Assembly: GCA_028564925.1 (NCBI GenBank)
Contig: CM053034.1
Location: 92,947,626 to 93,011,625, forward strand
Length of the DNA stretch: 64,000 bases
From: Lithobates sylvaticus
Taxonomy: Eukaryota; Chordata; Amphibia; Anura; Ranidae
Reading direction: 5' to 3'
Shown here: positions 43,598 through 54,529 of the stretch, in pieces
How positions within the stretch are numbered: position 1 is the first letter of the stretch
Layout: every line of letters starts with the position of its first letter
Position numbers and translations under genes: made by a program
Notes under the pieces: generated by a model
Databases searched by the model: none
What the model was told of the DNA's origin: nothing
The model's input: only the letters and a program-made list of their open reading frames with translations

Positions 43598-43762
43598 GTT
43601 TATGCGGCAACTTTAACAGTGAAACCCAGGATGACTTCATGTCCAGCTCTGGAATTATAGAAGGAACGGTGACAGTATTTGTAGACTCTTGGAGAGCAGC
43701 TGCAAACTGTAAAGCAGCCCAAAATATGGACGTCAACCCATGTTCCATGAGTATATCCAATG
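43598..43762 (+). CDS. MUC6: MUC6 exon n: end of VWD2, GLCGNFN motif
   Basis: A 165-base exon, phase 1 in and out, donor GTAAGT. The acceptor (CATTCGTATCAG) has a weak pyrimidine tract. It reads GLCGNFNSETQDDFMSSSGI, then IEGTVTVFVDSWRAAANCKA and the DVNPCSM region. The residue before GLC is Lys, so the usual CGLC pair is KGLC here. From memory, human MUC6 also lacks this cysteine (TRGLCGNFN). FVDSWRA matches MUC6. Confidence 0.95.
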
Positions 43763-44269
43763 GTAAGTGCAAACACAATTCAGTGCGATTGACCTAATAA
43801 TGACATACTGATAGTGCTAAGACGTTAAAACCTTGAGATAAAGAATCTTCATAAAGTAGACAAGATATACATACTATATGCAGTCACAAGCAGTACTGTT
43901 TATCATGGATACATAATAAAATAATTGTAGGTTGAAATGGTTGCAGCCAGAAAAAAAAACGTTAATTACAGAATGAAAGTGCACCCTATATTATAGACAA
44001 CTGGCCCGTTTTGAATCGTTCAGGTTTCTCAGAACAACTCAATTGAGGTGGAAAATCTCACTGAAAATAATTTGTTTTGTCTTAGAATTAAAAAAAAAAA
44101 ATAATAATAATTTAAATACAGATGTAGCTATGAAATAGAAATTTAGGCATTCCTGTTTAAAAAGGATGCAATATTTCATGTTATTAGAGAAATGTAATGC
44201 TTCTGGCTGTGATAACACATACTGTAATACATCTCAGGCTAACTTTATTTATTTTATTCTGATTGTTAG
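43763..44269. other. Intron sequence, nothing recognised
   Basis: A 507-base AT-rich intron without visible repeats. Confidence 0.5.
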
Positions 44270-44364
44270 AACTGTTTGCACAGGCACACTGTGCAGCTCT
44301 GGTGAACAAGGGAACTCCATTTGATGCATGCCATTCACTTGTGAATCCTGAACCCTACTACAAG
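44270..44364 (+). CDS. MUC6: MUC6 exon o: C8 domain 2, first half
   Basis: A 95-base exon, phase 1 in and 0 out, acceptor GATTGTTAG, donor GTAAGA. It reads LFAQAHCAALVNKGTPFDAC, then HSLVNPEPYYK. The Cx(n)F-x-x-CHxxVNPxPYYK pattern is the C8 signature of the D2 assembly. Confidence 0.95.
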
Positions 44365-46032
44365 GTAAGAAAGTGAAAGATTTGGATTTAGACCTATGAG
44401 TTTTTCTCCATCTGTATTTTCCATTGTAATCAATGGAAACACATCAAAACACATATCAGCATGTGTCAACAATCATTAACATGCATTATAATAATTTTTC
44501 AATGCACTTTGTAATTCACTTTGAATTAAATGTCGAAATGTATCATAGCACGCATCAATGTGCATTGTGTTTATTTGCAATATGACTCATTTTGATTTTA
44601 ATGGAAAACTCATTAGGCAAAGAAAGGTGTGTATCCAGTTTGTGCAGGACATGTAATAGCTTCATTATTCAGAGGAACAATTTTGAACCATGTTTTCTAA
44701 TCAGTTCTAGTTGGGTAGGTCAAGCTTCTGAAACTCTTCTTAGGTATGTGTAAGGCCCCTTTCCTGGAGAGTGAGGCACTTCAGTGTTAAACAGAGAGAT
44801 TCAAACATGAAGTGAAATAGGCAAACAGACATTCACTACATCTTCTGAGTGTAGATAGTTTCTCACACCAGCATAAGCTTCTGAACTGCATAGTTACTAA
44901 GTTCCTCCAGGTCACATTCTGCAGCACTCAGTGGGCTCTATGAGTGAGGGTGCCAGAGACTCAACTTTATGCAATCCTCTTGAGACACAAACCAACTTTC
45001 ACCCCATGGTCTCACTGCTCATCCTAGGAGGCCTCTATACTCCTGGAGTATACTACACACTGACTATTCACACAGGAAACCAGAACTGAGAAACATTCTG
45101 TCCTCTCTCCTGGTAGCCACCTTTATATGGCTTCTGCATGCCTTGTTTCTAGCCCATTATACATCCTCCAACCAACATTAACTTCACTTTCACATTACAG
45201 ATTCTTCATTAGCACTACTAGAGATAAAAATACATACCTAATTTTGTGCTAAGGAACATTTAAGTCTCATTCAGATCTATTCAGTAAGTAAAAACCATGT
45301 TTTACTTTGTGCTACAGCGGCACATTGAAACACATGAAACACATAGCAGTGCGTTAGGATGGCATTCAAAATGTGTTCTAGCCCACCATAATGCCAGATG
45401 TAAACCATCTGTGCGTTGTGGTGTTTTGTGTAAAACATGCTTCATGTCCATTCAAATATGCATTTTGATGCATTGGCAGCCTATTCAAAATTAATAGGCA
45501 ACCTTGATGAACTGCACAACAATCTGCTAGCACTAACTCAACAAAGCACAACAGTCTGAATGGGCCCTCACAGAATATTTCTAAACAGCATATCACAGCA
45601 TGATCAGCAGACTAGGAGAAATTCTTTCAGCGAGCCAGAGGATAGGGAATCCCTTGGGCAACTCTGTCCTAGTCCTGCATTCTTCTAAGGATGGGAAAGC
45701 CTATTTGGTGATCACAAGAGAGACTTGGTTGTCTCCAGCACATAAAGAAAGGTGTTACTCCTTTGACTGCCTCCACAGAATGGCCCTCTAAACCCATAAG
45801 CTAGCACCCATTCTCTCACATTAATTCGAGGAAGATTTCTTTCAATTAAAAAACAGAATCTCTGTTGTTACAATGTGGTGGAAAAATTGAGAATGTACAC
45901 CAGGTTCACACTGATCTGCACTTTCTCTCTTTTACTAGCTAAGTCTTATTGAAAGCCATATGCAATCCACAGCATGCAGTCATGGCACTGTGTAAGTAAA
46001 TCACATATTAATATTTGTGTTATGTATTTCAG
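44365..46032. other. Intron sequence, nothing recognised
   Basis: A 1.7-kb intron. No exon, transposon end or tandem repeat seen. Confidence 0.5.
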
Positions 46033-46162
46033 AGATGTGTCTATGAAGCATGTAACTATCAGGAGACAATTAACTTCATCTGTTCTGCATTGGGCTCCTA
46101 TGCCCGGACCTGTGCAGCAAAGGGTGTCCAGGTGAAGAACTGGCGAACTACCACCAACTGCA
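46033..46162 (+). CDS. MUC6: MUC6 exon p: C8 domain 2, second half
   Basis: A 130-base exon, phase 0 in and 1 out, acceptor TTATGTATTTCAG, donor GTGAGT. It reads RCVYEACNYQETINFICSAL, then GSYARTCAAKGVQVKNWRTT and TNC. CVYxACNYxET and ALGxYxxxCxxxGV...W match MUC6 C8-2 as I recall it. Confidence 0.96.
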
Positions 46163-47133
46163 GTGAGTAATAATTGCCATACAAGGTGTGAATTTCATAC
46201 CGTTAACATATATAACATACTGTATTGTCAAACTGCACTAAACTTCTTAAATACCAAAAATGACAGAAGAAAATATGTGCAGGTATTATTGTGCTTAGAC
46301 CAAGCAGAGTCTTTTATTGATCTTAGATTACCATTGTGTCGTTTAGATGTACTAGTAGTTTTTCAGTGCAAAAAATGGTGAAAAGTAAAAATTTGAATAT
46401 CAAATATTTGTATTTCCTGTTCAGTCACTCTTTCCTGAAATGCTATATACAGTACCTTCATGGGGTGACATCACTGTTATGAAATGAAGCTCTGTTGCGG
46501 TATCCTTACCTGTTTTGTATATTCCCATGAGCCTATGAATGAGCATCACCATACTGCAATTTCTTCCCTGGGTTCCCTACATTCTGCCAGCCTGACTGAA
46601 GCTGGCAATACACTAGTAAATTTTCTAATGAACATTTGTACAAATATTTGGATGAACATTCATACAATAATTCTCAGTGTAATATGACTCAATGAATCTC
46701 ATTTGAGTACTTCAAAACTGTATTTGCTTTTAAAATTCTATCTAGTAATGAATGTAATTTCCTGAACTAAAACCACATACACTGTTAGAAATACATTTTT
46801 TCATATTTTTTTTTTCCATTCTGCTCCTTGAATTTTTTCTCCACTGTGGTTGAAAACAAAGGAAGGATTTATCTGACTTCAGAACCAGACCTATGAGCCA
46901 CTGGGCCAGAGACAACCTGGTCCTTGGTGTCAGATGAATCACTTTGTCCAGATACTGAACTTTTTTGTTTGAAAATGACAGGATTTTGAGCTGTAGTGTT
47001 TGGAGTCAAACTGGACAAACAGGACTGCTTTGAATGAGGCTACCATCAGTCCACGAACCCTCATGCAGAAGCAAAGAGTTGGGTGATTCTTGGATTAAAG
47101 AGTCAGAATCTGGGAGCCAAGTAGAAAAAAAAA
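46163..47133. other. Intron sequence, nothing recognised
   Basis: No exon or well-defined element. Confidence 0.45.
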
Positions 47134-47552
47134 TGTCCACCGTACACACGTTCGGAAATTCCGACCACAAAATCCGTCAGATTTTTTCCGACGTATTTTG
47201 TCCGACACTGGTGTTGCATACACACGGTCGGACAAAGTTGTCGGAAAATCCAATCATCCTGAATGTGGTGACGTTCGTTGCGTACGACGGGACTACGTAG
47301 AGGCTAGTAGCCAATAGCTTTGGTCTTGTAATGTGATCTGAGCATGTGTGGCACTTTGTCCACCGGAAGTCGCTACACACAATCGCAAAAAGTCCGATAG
47401 GACTTTGTTGTCGGAAAATTTGAGAGCAGGATCTCAAACTTTTTCCGTCGGAAATTCCGACGGAAAAAGTCCGATGGAGCCCACACACAGTCGGAAATTT
47501 CCGACAACATGGTCCGATAGGACATTTTCCGTCGGACCGTGTGTACGGGGCC
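47134..47552. mobile_element. Harbinger-like MITE (GTACACACG family), copy 1
   Basis: The left end TGTCCACCGTACACACG and right end CGTGTGTACGGGGCC are inverted. The interior carries many TCGGAAATTCCGAC-type palindromes and TTTTCCGTCGG. It belongs to the same family as 60560-60983. TTA follows the right end; the left flank is an A-run, so the duplication is unclear. Confidence 0.7.
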
Positions 47553-48768
47553 TTAGGCATGCTAGGAATGGGAAGGGTTATACAGAGCTTGCCAAGTTTT
47601 ATTTTTTGTTTGTTTCTATAAGTATAACCCCAATTATCTCTGCACGCTACTGTATGTCCCTCAATGAAGGATAAAGAAAGGCTCTTTTTCTGTGTGAATG
47701 TGCAAAATCCACAGATGCTAGTTCTGGATGTAAGGCAGCAGTGCAATCCCATCACACAATAGTCTTTTAGGATTACTTTGATATTAGTTTTCTTGTACCA
47801 CCTTCTTGTTTGGGACCGTTTTGGGGATCCCATCAATCAAGAAATTACTTCCTTTGCCCACCAATGAAAGCTGTGATCAAAAGCGTTTTTTATCCCTTTG
47901 AGTGTTTAGCTTGTTACCACAGTTACATTTATTCTAAGGATAAAGGTTAGCTTCCATTATTACAATTTGCTTACTGATTGCTACTGCTGAGCTTGTGCAG
48001 TACGTGCAGGGGTGTAGCACTAGAGCGCACTGAGCCCTGGATTTGTTAGTGTCTGACCTCTTAGAGGCAACAGCAAAACCCAACAATCAAGGACTTCCTT
48101 TATGTGTTCCACATTAAACTACTGTAAAAATGTATTTTACGGTGAGCACAAAAATTTACCTTTTTTACTATATGTGCTTAGAATTCAAATTCATCGAGAT
48201 AATTTAGTAAAATCAAGCTTACACGTTTCAAAAATAAAGATGTATACCCCGATATTTTTTGTTATCTAGTGAAAAATCACATAACAGCATTATGAATCTT
48301 ATTCCAGCTTTATTGTGTTCTAAGGATAGATCTTCGACTCAGCCACAGATTTTTAGAAACACTGATCTGAGAGCACAATGCACTTTGAATGAGAAACAAC
48401 ATTTCTTTTACGAAGCGATGTGCCTATTGTGAAATATGTCAGAAGTTTACTTGTTTCTGTTGGCTATGAAAAATAGCTGGCTTTATAATAAAGGAAACAT
48501 ATTTATTGCATGTGTGGCATTTCTGTTGTAGCTGCAATTGTTTGTTTTTTATGCTTTAAATCTGGCACAGTGTCTAAAAAATAAAATGACTTATAAGATG
48601 CCTAAAAATCATACTTAGGGATATATTCCTTAATAAACTGAAGAGACTCGTTATACACAATGCAGTAATACTAGTTGTTGAAATGTGCACGTTATTCTTC
48701 CCGAAAACAGAAATGTGATCCATACAGTATTAGTATGTGCATTCAGCATGCAGTTTGAGTTTAATGCT

Positions 48769-48770
<2 letters not shown>
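47553..48770. other. Intron sequence, nothing recognised
   Basis: No exon or element. The long minus-strand frame at 47177-47836 runs through the preceding MITE and is not a gene. Confidence 0.45.

Positions 48771-48844
<74 letters not shown>
48771..48844. repeat. (AT)n microsatellite
   Basis: Uninterrupted TA dinucleotides for about 70 bases. Confidence 0.98.
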
Positions 48845-48847
<3 letters not shown>

Positions 48848-48984
48848 GCACTCACACACTTAATTTTATAAACAAAATAGTAGCTTTTATAAAACTACTA
48901 TTTAGTATGGTGAGTACCCATGACACCATGGTTTAGCAAAGAATTATGTTTTTTTGTGAAAATTGAGCACAGCACTAGCTTTAT

Positions 48985-49236
48985 CATTTTTTAGACTTTG
49001 GTAAATAGTCGTTTTGCAAGAGAAGTTGTACTTTGCAAGTAAATTTGCCCCACAGCTTAGAGAATGTAGTGAAATTTTACTTTGCAAAGAATACCCAATC
49101 AGATGCAAGGAAGAGAAAAACAGCATTCATGCTTGGACATGATTGAGTGATGGAGGTCAGCAGCGCATTCCCTTCTTCACTAAGCTCTGGGGCAAATTCC
49201 CATGCAAAGTTAACAGCCTTTGGTAAATCAACCCCT
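48985..49236. repeat. Foldback repeat ending in TTGGTAAATCAACCCC
   Basis: ACTTTGGTAAATAG at the left and GCCTTTGGTAAATCAACCCC at the right, with CCACAGCTTAGAGAA and TTCACTAAGCTCTGG inverted in the interior. It is of the same family as 6019 and 18590. Confidence 0.6.
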
Positions 49237-49427
49237 TTGCCTCTATACATATTTACAAAGCAAATAAGAGAGGAAGTAGAAGGTGAATTCACTATTTAGT
49301 TTATCTAGCTGTGTGTGTATTTTTTAATTTGAGCTTGAGAACTTAAGCTCCATAAACAGTTTATTTTTCATCAAATCAGTCAAGATTAGCCTAGTATGCA
49401 TATGAAAACGAGCCTAGAGTTAATTTT

Positions 49428-50107
49428 TGTCACGCTCCGGGTATGGCGGGAAATAGGATGTGGATCCCCTATGCCAATGAGGCGATGGCACGGGTTGTAT
49501 TGGAGGACCGGTTCTAATGTTGCTACTGGTTTTCACCAGAGCCCGCCGCAAAGCGGAATGGACTTGCAGCGGCGGTAGCAACCAGGTCGTGTCTTCCAAT
49601 AGCAACTCGACCCCACTGACAGCTGAGACAGGCACGGTACACAAGGATAGAGCAGAGACGAGGTCAAACGTAGCAAAAGGTCAAGGCAGGTGGCAATGGT
49701 TCGTAGTCATGGGGCAACAGCAGAGGTCTGAATACACAAGCAGGAGCAAACACAAAAACGCTTTCACTGGGCGCTAAGGCAACACAAGATCCGGCCAGGA
49801 CAGGAAGGGGAAGTGGGTTTATGAGGGATACTGGTGAAATGGTAATTGGACCAGGCACCAATCAATTGTGCACTGGCCCTTAAAGAGAAGGCAGAGTCGC
49901 GCGTGCGCCTAGGGAGCAGGGCGCGCGCCGGAATAAGCAGGCGGGGACAGGAGAGAGGAGCGGGATGCGATCCCCGGGCGGGCCGTGGATCGCATCCCGG
50001 AGACCGAGCAGCGCCCGCGGTCAGGGGAGCTGACCGGGGCGCTGCAGGACAGAGGACGCCGTGAGTGCTCCGGGATGGATGGGACACCCAGAGCGCTCGG
50101 CGTTACA
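49428..50107. mobile_element. Solo-LTR-like fossil with 5-bp duplication
   Basis: The 680-base element starts TGTCACGC and ends GCGTTACA (TG...CA). ATTTT is repeated exactly at 49423-49427 and 50108-50112. A GC-rich second half (49890-50060) and the absence of internal genes suggest a solo long terminal repeat, probably of a Ty3/Gypsy-type element. The intact duplication suggests moderate age. The family is inferred from form only. Confidence 0.6.
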
Positions 50108-50275
50108 ATTTTCTACTGGATAAAAGAAAGACATATGGTATATATGTACTGTATTTGCCTTATCTAGTACGTTATACTTCCCAAAATTAATAAAAAATTA
50201 TCATCCTGAGCAAATTAACAAAATATAAGAAAAACACTATACATTCACTTAATTTTTTTACATCCTTCTCTATAG

Positions 50276-50525
50276 ATATTGCTTGCAGCGGTAACCAGAC
50301 ATACAGTGATGACACTACTGCCTGTGGACGGACCTGCCTGTCTCTCTCTAATGTACAGCTGGAGTGTTACCCAAATGACATCCCAATTGGAGGTTGCAAC
50401 TGTCCTTTGGGATTTTATTTAGATGATAAGCACAGATGTGTTCCAAAATCACAATGTCCCTGTTATGTGAATGAGAATACTGTCATCAAGCCTAACCAGC
50501 AAACAGTCCTCAATGGACTTACTTG
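50276..50525 (+). CDS. MUC6: MUC6 exon q: TIL domain 2
   Basis: A 250-base exon, the largest here, phase 1 in and 2 out, acceptor CTTCTCTATAG, donor GTAAGT. It reads IACSGNQTYSDDTTACGRTC, LSLSNVQLECYPNDIPIGGC, NCPLGFYLDDKHRCVPKSQC, then PCYVNENTVIKPNQQ and VLNGLT. This is a complete TIL (CxGNxxY...C-x-x-TC...GCNCPxG...C-V-x-x-x-xCPC). NQT is a sequon. CGRTCLSLS and the VxNGxTC end match MUC6. Confidence 0.97.
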
Positions 50526-51285
50526 GTAAGTGATATCAAAACATCACCACTGCAAATATATATCGAGGGTGGGCAGCTTTGACAGGGTACATAGCATGAA
50601 TAAAGTACAAATCCCTTAAAATGGATGAGATTGGTGTCTAATAATGAAAATAAAATAGGCATGGCTACTTTTAAAGTTTTTGTAGTAGCAGTGAAACCCA
50701 CCATATTTGGGGGAGGGGAGTGTGCATCTGTTAGCCTACAAATGCACAATAAATACAAAGGTGCTTCCAAGTGGATTCTTCAGGATAATCAGTATTTATT
50801 GATCAGATGAGCAAGTTAAAACACACATCATTGCTGTTCGTGGCTCTTTAGTGGCCACTTTGTTAGGAAAAGGTGTAAAGTACATTATAATGGGTGGGAT
50901 CTCTGTGCATTCCTTGAGCCCAGAAACATGTTGATGGTATGCTTTAACTTGCCCTTATGATTGATAAATGCCAATCTTCCTTAAGAATCCACTTGGAAAT
51001 ATCTTTTTATTTAATGGGCTCCTCTTGTTTTTTCGGGGGTCTCGTCCTTTTTACCATTGTTCAATGGATCTGACCACAGCCTACAGCAGTGCAGGAATCC
51101 AAAAGCTAACTTAGGCACCATACATTATCTCCATGTCATCAGTAACATTAGAATTGGCAATGTTTAGTGCCTGACAGGCTCACTTTAGGGTGAAATCCTC
51201 CAGAATACTTTTTTACCCTTGGGCAGAGTGTTGCAAGTTTTATCACTCATTAGATCTTTATTCCTGTCAGGCAGATCTACCTGTA
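50526..51285. other. Intron sequence, nothing recognised
   Basis: No exon or defined element. Confidence 0.45.
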
Positions 51286-51338
51286 GGCAGGTGTAGTCTG
51301 TTGTCTCTACTGCAGGGGTAGCTCAACCGCAGCTGCAA
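51286..51338. repeat. Repeat R-C, short piece (copy 2)
   Basis: CTGTAGGCAGGTGTAGTCTG and TTGTCTCTACTGCAGGGGTA match the left part of 11150-11670 and of 52449-53000, then the similarity stops. Confidence 0.7.
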
Positions 51339-52289
51339 GAAGGGAAATGAATAATGGCACGCCTACATATACTTCAATAGATAGTGACTGTACCTACCTA
51401 AATTTATTGTATAAAAAAAAAAAAATGATGCTCAAAAATTGTCTACATACAGTCACTCCTCCTCACTATGCTTAGGTATAAGCAGCCTAGGAATTGAATA
51501 GAAGGTAAGTGGCTGCAGAGCAGTTAAGTGGCAGCAAGTGAAGAGTTAACATAACTTCTCTGCAGAGCACAGTATATGCAGCCTAGGCATGCTAACATAC
51601 ATTAGACTTATGGCAGAAGCAGGAAGTAAATCAACAGGCTTCATTGTGGGACACAGCACATCATATACACACTCATATACACACAGACCCATGCAGACAC
51701 ATACAAATCCACACACACACACATACAGCACAGTAAACTGACCTGCTGAACTTCTGTGTAGACCCCTCACCCCTGGCATTCTCTGCCACACATGGGGGAG
51801 GGGGCGTGACTGAGCTGAGACTGAGTGAATGCAGCCAGCAGGAGCCAGGAGGAGAGATCAGTGAGTGAAATCACAGGGCAACTCTAAAGGGCTCTGCAAT
51901 CACTTGTGCTGCCGAAGGGACTGGACCGGAGCCTGGAGGTGTTAAAGGAAGCACAGCTCGATGTGCTCTAGACTGGCTACCATGTGACAGACACCCCCCC
52001 CCCCTCTTCTCACTCTGCCTCCACTGAACCTGTCTAGCCTTTGTCCCAGCCCGCTCTTACCTTACATTTTCAACTTGTAGCCATGAGAAGGGGGGCGGAG
52101 CTGGGAGAGAGAGACACTCTGATCAGCTGATGTGGGGCCCCGCCCATCCCCGATATCAGCACTTAGATTTGACAGCTCCACTCTCACTGCCCAGCGTGCC
52201 CATGCGAAAAGATGGCCCTGCCCCTGTGGAGCCGATGGGGGCTGGGCCCAGTACAACAGGGCTGGCTCTACTGCCCTATTAGCGGCCCT
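51339..52289. other. Unclassified sequence between two R-C pieces, with a (CA)n-like stretch
   Basis: An imperfect ACAC/CATA tract lies at about 51662-51726 and a C-run at 51992-52003. No gene. Confidence 0.5.
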
Positions 52290-52450
52290 GGGTGTCACCC
52301 CTCTAGCGGGTGTCACCCGGGCTGCGGCAGCAAAAAAAAAAAAAAAAAAAAACAAAAAAAAAAAAAAAATCCAAAAAAAAAAAAAAAAAAAATCCAAAAA
52401 AAAAAAAAAAAACAGGGAGGGTGTCACCCCTCTAGCGGGTGTCACCCGGG
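52290..52450. repeat. A-rich tract between identical ~32-bp repeats
   Basis: GGGTGTCACCCCTCTAGCGG plus GTGTCACCCGGG occurs at 52290-52321 and again at 52419-52450, around an A-rich stretch (52330-52412) broken by C and TCC. Each copy contains GGGTGTCACCC twice. Confidence 0.85.
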
Positions 52451-53000
52451 TGTAGTCTGTTGTCTCTACTGCAGGTGTAGCTCAACTGCAGCGGCAGTGC
52501 AGAGGAAGTCAAGAAGAACATGTTTCCACTATGGTTTCCTGAGTCACTGGGGCAGTGATCCAATTGGATGCTGGCCACCCATGTCACTCTGGTGGCCATC
52601 TTAGGTGTGGCAGTGTCCATTTAAGACCCTGGCCCCTGGGTTTGTCATGCATTTGCATGTGGGTAGTGTAGGGACATGTTACCCCTCTGCCAGGGACAGT
52701 ATTAAATAGTAGTAAAGAAAGGTTCCAGATGAGTAGGGAAAGCTTAAGGCTTCACAATCTCCTTGGACATCTTCCCGTTTGGGCTCAGAATGGCCAGGCA
52801 GCATCAAGCCTCTCCAGACACTGTCAGTTCGGGTGATACCTACTCCACTCAATGCTGTTGGCATCCGTGAATGTTCCCGGTTGGGCCTCCTCCTACTGGG
52901 TTTGTTGTGAGTTGTTTTGCCTTTACTTCAATACAAGCTCCCCTATTTGCACCTGGACTGTGTGAGAAGAAAACAGTTCAACTCACAGCAGAGCTTTTGG
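52449..53000. repeat. Repeat R-C, long piece (copy 3)
   Basis: GGTGTAGTCTGTTGTCTCTA, CATGTCACTCTGGTGGCCAT and CCCCTATTTGCACCTGG relate it to 11150-11670. Class unknown. Confidence 0.6.
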
Positions 53001-53208
53001 TATTATGAGAAGACCAGGGGTTGATGGGGATCTCCCTAACAGGGTTACACACACCAGAGACTAGGCAGTGGGATCCACACAATAACCAAAAAGTAAAGTA
53101 GGGTTCATCTAGAAATCTGTAGCATCTATATTGTACATTGATTTTTTTGATGCTTTTGCAAAATCAGCTGTTTTTTTACTGACAATGGTAAACTATGTTT
53201 TTTTTCAG

Positions 53209-53261
53209 TTACTGCATCAGAGGGAGACTTAACTGCATTGGAAAAGCACTCGATTTTGCTG
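53209..53261 (+). CDS. MUC6: MUC6 exon r: E module after TIL2
   Basis: A 53-base exon, phase 2 in and 1 out. Its acceptor follows a T-rich tract (TTTTTTTTCAG); its donor GTATAG is weaker than the others. It reads YCIRGRLNCIGKALDFA and completes a cysteine codon with the previous exon. CxCxxGRLxC matches recalled human CHCINGRLSC. A 91-base intron follows. Confidence 0.88.
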
Positions 53262-53352
53262 GTATAGATTTCATGCCATTTGATGATAACACTGTCAGTG
53301 CTGTTGTAATGAATTTCATGTGTTTCATCTAATTATTTCTATCTATTTCTAG

Positions 53353-53459
53353 AAACCTGTGAGGCCCCAAAAGTAATGAAAACGTGTGGATCCTTGACTG
53401 ATAAATATGGAGCAGCTTGTGCCCCTACGTGTCAGCTTCTGGCCACTGGCATCCGTTGT
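53353..53459 (+). CDS. MUC6: MUC6 exon s: D' region, TIL' first half
   Basis: A 107-base exon, phase 1 in and 0 out, acceptor ATCTATTTCTAG, donor GTAAGC. It reads TCEAPKVMKTCGSLTDKYGA, then ACAPTCQLLATGIRC. AACAPTCQxLATGxxC is nearly identical to the recalled human MUC6 segment and the strongest single sign of MUC6 identity. Confidence 0.97.
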
Positions 53460-54529
53460 GTAAGCTTCCTCCAAGTGCTTATGAGTATAACTTTTATTGC
53501 AAGGAAATATTAGGTCTATACCCATAAAGTTATTAAAATGACTATCACAAACAAACAAAAAATATCCCAGCACATTTACCAGCTAGCCTGCAAAGCAAAA
53601 AAAATGGCCCTGTCTAACCATTCACATTAAAAACAGAGGGTCTAGTTGTACACATTTGCAAAATTATGTGAAAGTCGCAGTGCCTCGCCAAGGCTACTCT
53701 GTGTACTGTCTCCATGTTGGAACACATACAGTATAGCAGTGGATAAATTAAAGGCAGGTTAGGGCATTGATTAAAAACTATGGGTACTGATCTGTGACTG
53801 GTGAGAAGCAATAGGTGCTAGAAACGTATTGCTACAGTGCAATTGTGTCTGCTGCTCAGGAAGTATGCTGTCACTTACAAACTTTGAAATCACTGGCTCT
53901 GTTGCTGAAATGTTACAGTTTGAAGTTTTTCATACTGGTAATTCAACAATGAGTTTGGATCAAGTATTAGCACAGACATAAACTTTAAAAAAATGTTTTA
54001 CATATGCAGATTTTTTTTTGTCAAATTTGACTGTACTTTTGCAGACTGTTTCCTAAATGCAATCTTGAGTATTGCAGGTGTACATTTAAATTTTGGTAGG
54101 TAAAAAGGAAAAATATTAATTGTAAGTTAAATTACAAAATTTCAAAATTGCATATACTGTAACTTACCATACCTACACACTGTGCACAATCTGACTGCCA
54201 AATGGTTTAGGGAAAACAGTAGTAATAAGCAGGAAAATCCATCCCACCAATTTAGTTTCACTTTTTATGCAGGCCGTACCATGAGGCATTGTGGAAAACT
54301 ACAGGCGTACACATTTTCCCCAATCCTTCTGTAAATGGTTTCTGTTGTCTTTAGACCGCTGTGATTATTGGGACCATTTCTAATCCTTGAGGTGCTCCTG
54401 GCTACATACCAGATGTTCTCCACGCTGCCCAATATGCTACTTACAATCATAAGCATCCCATTGCCACCAATAATATAATATAATATAATTTAGTACAGAA
54501 TTGCACTAATTTACATTTTAATATTCAAG
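53460..54529. other. Intron sequence, nothing recognised
   Basis: One kilobase without exon or clear element; short TAATA repeats near 54470-54488. Confidence 0.45.

Noticed and set aside
47177-47836. 219-codon minus-strand open frame
   Set aside because: It runs through a Harbinger-like MITE full of palindromes and into unrelated intron sequence. No family resemblance.
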